Assembly: GCA_016716435.1 (NCBI GenBank)
Contig: JADJWI010000008.1
Span: 873,501 to 937,500, forward strand
Direction: 5' to 3'
Length of the DNA: 64,000 bases
Origin: Acidobacteriota bacterium
GTDB lineage: Bacteria > Acidobacteriota > Blastocatellia > Pyrinomonadales > Pyrinomonadaceae
Below are positions 61,317-64,000 of the stretch, piece after piece (the first letter of the stretch is position 1; each line of letters opens with the position of its first letter). The notes beneath the pieces are model-generated. The model saw nothing but the letters and a program-made list of their open reading frames with translations, ran no database searches and was not told the DNA's origin. The position numbers were made by a program, and so were the translations under genes.

Positions 61317-62441
61317 CTAAAGTTTTCGCAATATCACGTCAATTATCTTTTCCGCCGACTTGCCGTCGCCAAAAGGGTTCTTGCGCTGTCTCACCGATCT
61401 GATCCACGTCTCGTCGCGATAGTTGGCCTCCAGATGCCGCTTTAGCGAGCTCGGCGAGCGGCCGACAAGCCGGGCAACACCTGCCTCTATCGCCTCCGGC
61501 CTTTCCGTGTTTTCGCGGATCACCAGCAGCGGCTTACCAAGGCTCGGAGCCTCTTCCTGGACTCCGCCCGAGTCTGAAACTATCAGCCACGATGACCGGA
61601 TAAGGGCTATAAAGTCGCTATAGCCCGCAGGTTCCAGCAAAAATATTCGATCCGCTCCTTCCAAGATCTCTTTTGTTGCCCTCCGGACATTAGGATTCGG
61701 ATGGACCGGGAAAAAGAGCGAGGTGTCCTTGTGCGTCTCGATGAACGCTTTCAAGACCCTTAAGTTTCCTTCCATTGCCTCGCCAAAGCTCTCGCGTCTG
61801 TGGGTGGTGAGCAAGATCCGCCTTGTGGATTCGGTGGCGGCAAGCAGCTTGGCAAGCTTCGGGTTCGGCACGGCCGTCGCCGCAAACCTGAGCAGGGAAT
61901 CGACGACCGGATTTCCCGTAACGGCGATGTTCGCTCGCGGCACGCCTTCTGCGATAAGCGTCTCTCGGTTGCGCCGGGTTGCCGCAAAGTGCAGGTCTGC
62001 GAGCTGTGTGATCAACCGCCGGTTCATTTCCTCCGGGAAGGGGTTTTTCGGGTCGCCCGAACGTAGGCCAGCCTCGACATGGCCGATTTTGATGCCTAGG
62101 TTGAAAGCTGCGATCGCTCCCGCTAGTGCGGTCGTCGTATCGCCCTGGACCAGCAAGATGTCCGGCTTCTCGCCTTTAAGGATCGTATCGAGCTTCGCGA
62201 TTGCCCGTGATGCTACGTCGTTTGGCGTCTGGCCGCGGCGCATTATCCGGAGGTCGATGTCGATCTTCAAAGAAAATTCATCAAGGAAAGGCCGGAGCAG
62301 ATCCGTGTGCTGGCTTGATGAGATGGTCGTGGTTGGGAGCCCTCTCTTCCTCGCCGCCTCGATCACCGGGGCCAGCTTGATCAATTCCGGGCGGGTGCCA
62401 AAAAGCACTGTCGTTTTTGGGAGTGGCACTTCTCGGGTCAT
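61317..62441 (-). CDS. wecB: UDP-N-acetylglucosamine 2-epimerase, non-hydrolysing
   Basis: A 374-residue enzyme converting UDP-GlcNAc to UDP-ManNAc (WbpI-type members act on UDP-GlcNAc3NAcA). Signatures: VLFGTRPELIKLAPVIEAA, VQGDTTTALAGAIAAF, VEAGLRSGDPKNPFPEEMNRR, LTTHRRESFGE and SDSGGVQEEAPSLGKPLLV. Length is typical. It is the first gene of the minus-strand glycan block. Its start lies 568 bp from the divergent beta-helix gene. Confidence 0.95.
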   Translation of the reverse strand: MTREVPLPKTTVLFGTRPELIKLAPVIEAARKRGLPTTTISSSQHTDLLRPFLDEFSLKIDIDLRIMRRGQTPNDVASRAIAKLDTILKGEKPDILLVQGDTTTALAGAIAAFNLGIKIGHVEAGLRSGDPKNPFPEEMNRRLITQLADLHFAATRRNRETLIAEGVPRANIAVTGNPVVDSLLRFAATAVPNPKLAKLLAATESTRRILLTTHRRESFGEAMEGNLRVLKAFIETHKDTSLFFPVHPNPNVRRATKEILEGADRIFLLEPAGYSDFIALIRSSWLIVSDSGGVQEEAPSLGKPLLVIRENTERPEAIEAGVARLVGRSPSSLKRHLEANYRDETWIRSVRQRKNPFGDGKSAEKIIDVILRKL

Positions 62442-63008
62442 TGACCGGATTATAGCCGAATTTGAACCGTATCGGGAATGCCGCGGCTTACAAATTTACA
62501 CGAGTGTTAGATTCATTTGCCGGGCTTTTCTTGCTTACAATTGCCGCCTCCGTTCGTTCGGTGCCCCCTCGCCCTGCGATTTCCTGTTCGGTCAAATTGA
62601 CATAACGCATTCCCGTTTATTAGACTTCCGTTTTACAAGGCCGGCTGAACACCAAGCAAGCTTTCTGGAATCATCGGCTCTTTCAAGGTTTTCTTTAAAT
62701 GTGGAAAACCGTTTCGGGCTCCCCAGCCCATATTCCCAATACTGAACAGTTGGATGTCATATTGACCGATAGTTGCTATCGGCTGCCCCTCACAAGATTT
62801 GATCTGTTGAACATCTGTTCATCGGTCTCCGTCCCACAAATTTGCCCAGAGTTTCGTTTCGCAGAAGATCGCGGATAGGCTCCAACCTGTCCATTTCTGC
62901 TAGATCTTTTCGGCTGGCCCAGGAGCCGTCGCCCTGAACGCTAGGCAGGTTTTTGTCTGAGCTGTACCCTGCGGCCGTCGCACTAAACAGTCCCGTACGG
63001 AGGAATTC
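62442..63008. other. 567-bp divergent intergenic region upstream of wecB and the beta-helix gene
   Basis: No believable frame is present. The plus-strand leader towards 63009 carries two possible hairpins: CGGCT/AGCCG (62911-62928) and CCTG/CAGG (62933-62949), the latter followed by five T residues, which would make a weak attenuator. I could not match a known riboswitch. Promoters for the two genes must lie here but are not obvious. Confidence 0.5.
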
Positions 63009-64000
63009 ATGTTCTCGATCTCAAGTCTTAGGCTCTACACTTTGAAGTCCGTTTTGATCGGTTTGGGTAGCATCTCATGCGTAAGCGTGATGCAAACGCC
63101 CGCCGAGGCCGCCACCCTCAATGTCCCGAGCTCGCAATACCCGACCATCCAGTCTGCCATCAATGCCGCCAACCGCGGCGATACGATAGTTGTTGAAGCG
63201 GGCCGGACCTATACCGAGAACCTGGTTCTCCGGTACAAGAGTGGTTCGGGCTACGTCACTATTCAGAGTTCGGCTTTAGGGAGTTTACCAACGGCGGGGA
63301 ATAGAGTTGCTCCGGCTGATGCTTCTAATATGCCGACGATTCGCTCGACGGCGGCGGGGGCGACATCGCCCATTAATACCGTATCGGGGTCAAACCCGAC
63401 TGGTTATTACAAACTGATCGGGCTGAACATTCTTCGGCATAATTCGACATCACAGCAGCAGGTATTGTTGCGGCTTGGGACGGAAGGGACGAGTCAGGAT
63501 ACGCTTGCCGAAACGCCGCACAACATCATTATCGACCGTTGCTTGATACGCGGCTCGGACGCGGGGCAGACCCGTCGAGGCATTCAACTCAATGTAAAGG
63601 ATTCGCAGGTCATCAATAGTTACATTGATAACTTTTGGGAAACCGACACGGAGAGCCACGGCATACTTGGCTACAACGGAACGAACAGCGTCCTGATAGC
63701 CAATAACTTCATCGAGGGAGCAAGCATCAATATCCTGATAGGCGGGGCTGACCCATCGGCAGAGGAAATGATGCCGACCGACATCACGATAGAGCATAAC
63801 CATTTCTTTAAGCGGCTTTCGTGGATAGGCGACGGTGCGAAGGATATAAAGAACTTGCTTGAGTTCAAGTTGGGCATTGGGCTAACGATACGCAATAACA
63901 TTTTTGAGAACAGTTGGGCCGACGCACAGGACGGACGGGGCATCCATTTCAGTAACCGGGGTTCGGCATCCGCTCCGTGGTCAACTGTCAAGAACGTCGT
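63009..64000 (+). CDS. Secreted right-handed beta-helix protein, 3' end outside window
   Basis: The frame from ATG 63009 is open to the right edge (330 codons); it has GGAGGAA 6 bp upstream. A signal peptide (about residues 1-37) has a core reading LYTLKSVLIGLGSIS and ends near AEAATLN. The mature part begins VPSSQYPTIQSAINAANRGDTIVVEAGRTYTENL, the N-terminal cap typical of parallel beta-helix proteins, followed by asparagine-rich turns (NSYIDNF, GYNGTNSVLIANNFIEG, ITIEHNHFF). Pectate-lyase-like and glycan-binding surface proteins have this fold. The C-terminus and any sorting signal are not seen. It may act on the polysaccharide of the adjacent locus (inference). Confidence 0.85.
   Translation, partial: MFSISSLRLYTLKSVLIGLGSISCVSVMQTPAEAATLNVPSSQYPTIQSAINAANRGDTIVVEAGRTYTENLVLRYKSGSGYVTIQSSALGSLPTAGNRVAPADASNMPTIRSTAAGATSPINTVSGSNPTGYYKLIGLNILRHNSTSQQQVLLRLGTEGTSQDTLAETPHNIIIDRCLIRGSDAGQTRRGIQLNVKDSQVINSYIDNFWETDTESHGILGYNGTNSVLIANNFIEGASINILIGGADPSAEEMMPTDITIEHNHFFKRLSWIGDGAKDIKNLLEFKLGIGLTIRNNIFENSWADAQDGRGIHFSNRGSASAPWSTVKNV

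Noticed and set aside
63450..63803. Minus-strand 117-residue frame
   Set aside because: It is fully inside the open plus-strand beta-helix frame, which has a good start and signal peptide.

Overview
The window looks like chromosomal DNA of a Gram-negative, diderm, non-enteric bacterium. I infer Acidobacteriota, possibly Blastocatellia/Pyrinomonadales, with moderate confidence. The evidence is a BamD-like envelope protein, a two-gene speA plus deoxyhypusine-synthase-like locus, a gingipain-type C25 peptidase, Asn/Ala-rich lipoprotein and PASTA tails, and a sigma-54-type promoter upstream of a type IV pilin gene. No phage, transposase, plasmid or CRISPR locus is visible. Most of the window is a housekeeping backbone, followed by a surface-polysaccharide island.

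Layout. 1-6.3 kb (+): a likely operon of rsmB (5' end outside the window), a PASTA-domain membrane protein, rpe, a BamD-like protein and a long TPR protein, ending at a bidirectional terminator. 6.35-7.5 kb (-): an M48 metalloprotease. 7.8-14.3 kb (+): a very large orphan P-loop ATPase with BrxC/PglY/DUF6079-like architecture, a DUF2520 dehydrogenase-like protein, a Fur-family regulator overlapping an odd 2Fe-2S ferredoxin, and a membrane TPR protein. 14.3-21.2 kb: an Nramp-like transporter plus MscS-cNMP channel pair (-), gamma-glutamyltransferase (+), tandem zinc-ribbon membrane paralogues, a DinB-like protein and an OB-fold lipoprotein (-). 21.4-27.0 kb (+): aconitase and the C25 peptidase. 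27.0-31.5 kb (-): tRNA-Arg(CCG), two cyclophilins flanking dtd, a HAD phosphatase, a BrnA-like orphan small protein, a membrane protein and mltG. 31.5-32.1 kb: a gene-free stretch of short tandem repeats. 32.1-35.1 kb: a Crp/Fnr regulator, glutathione peroxidase and SPFH protein (-). Two gene-free stretches (33.08-33.17 and 35.22-35.45 kb) end in strong intrinsic terminators and may be structured RNAs.

35.6-51.3 kb: ilvA with a TATAAT box almost on its start codon; the deoxyhypusine-synthase-like gene with speA (polyamine metabolism); the pilin and a companion membrane protein; lon-engB; rho; a glgA gene split by a +1 frameshift; a GNAT acetyltransferase, purA, a small lipoprotein and tRNA-Lys(TTT).

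51.5-62.4 kb (-): a nine-gene glycan locus. In transcription order it holds a UDP-GlcNAc 2-epimerase, a polysaccharide deacetylase fused to a family 2 glycosyltransferase, a DegT aminotransferase, a Gfo/Idh/MocA oxidoreductase, a hexapeptide acyltransferase, an FAD oxidoreductase, a second deacetylase, a methyltransferase and a GT39-like membrane glycosyltransferase. The epimerase/dehydrogenase/aminotransferase/acyltransferase set resembles the Wbp/Wlb pathway to diacetamido sugars. A divergent secreted beta-helix protein, cut by the window end, starts at 63009.

Nothing here is a certain new defence or mobile system. The strongest leads are the orphan ATPase, the two candidate RNAs, the deacetylase-glycosyltransferase fusion, the altered ferredoxin and the split glgA.
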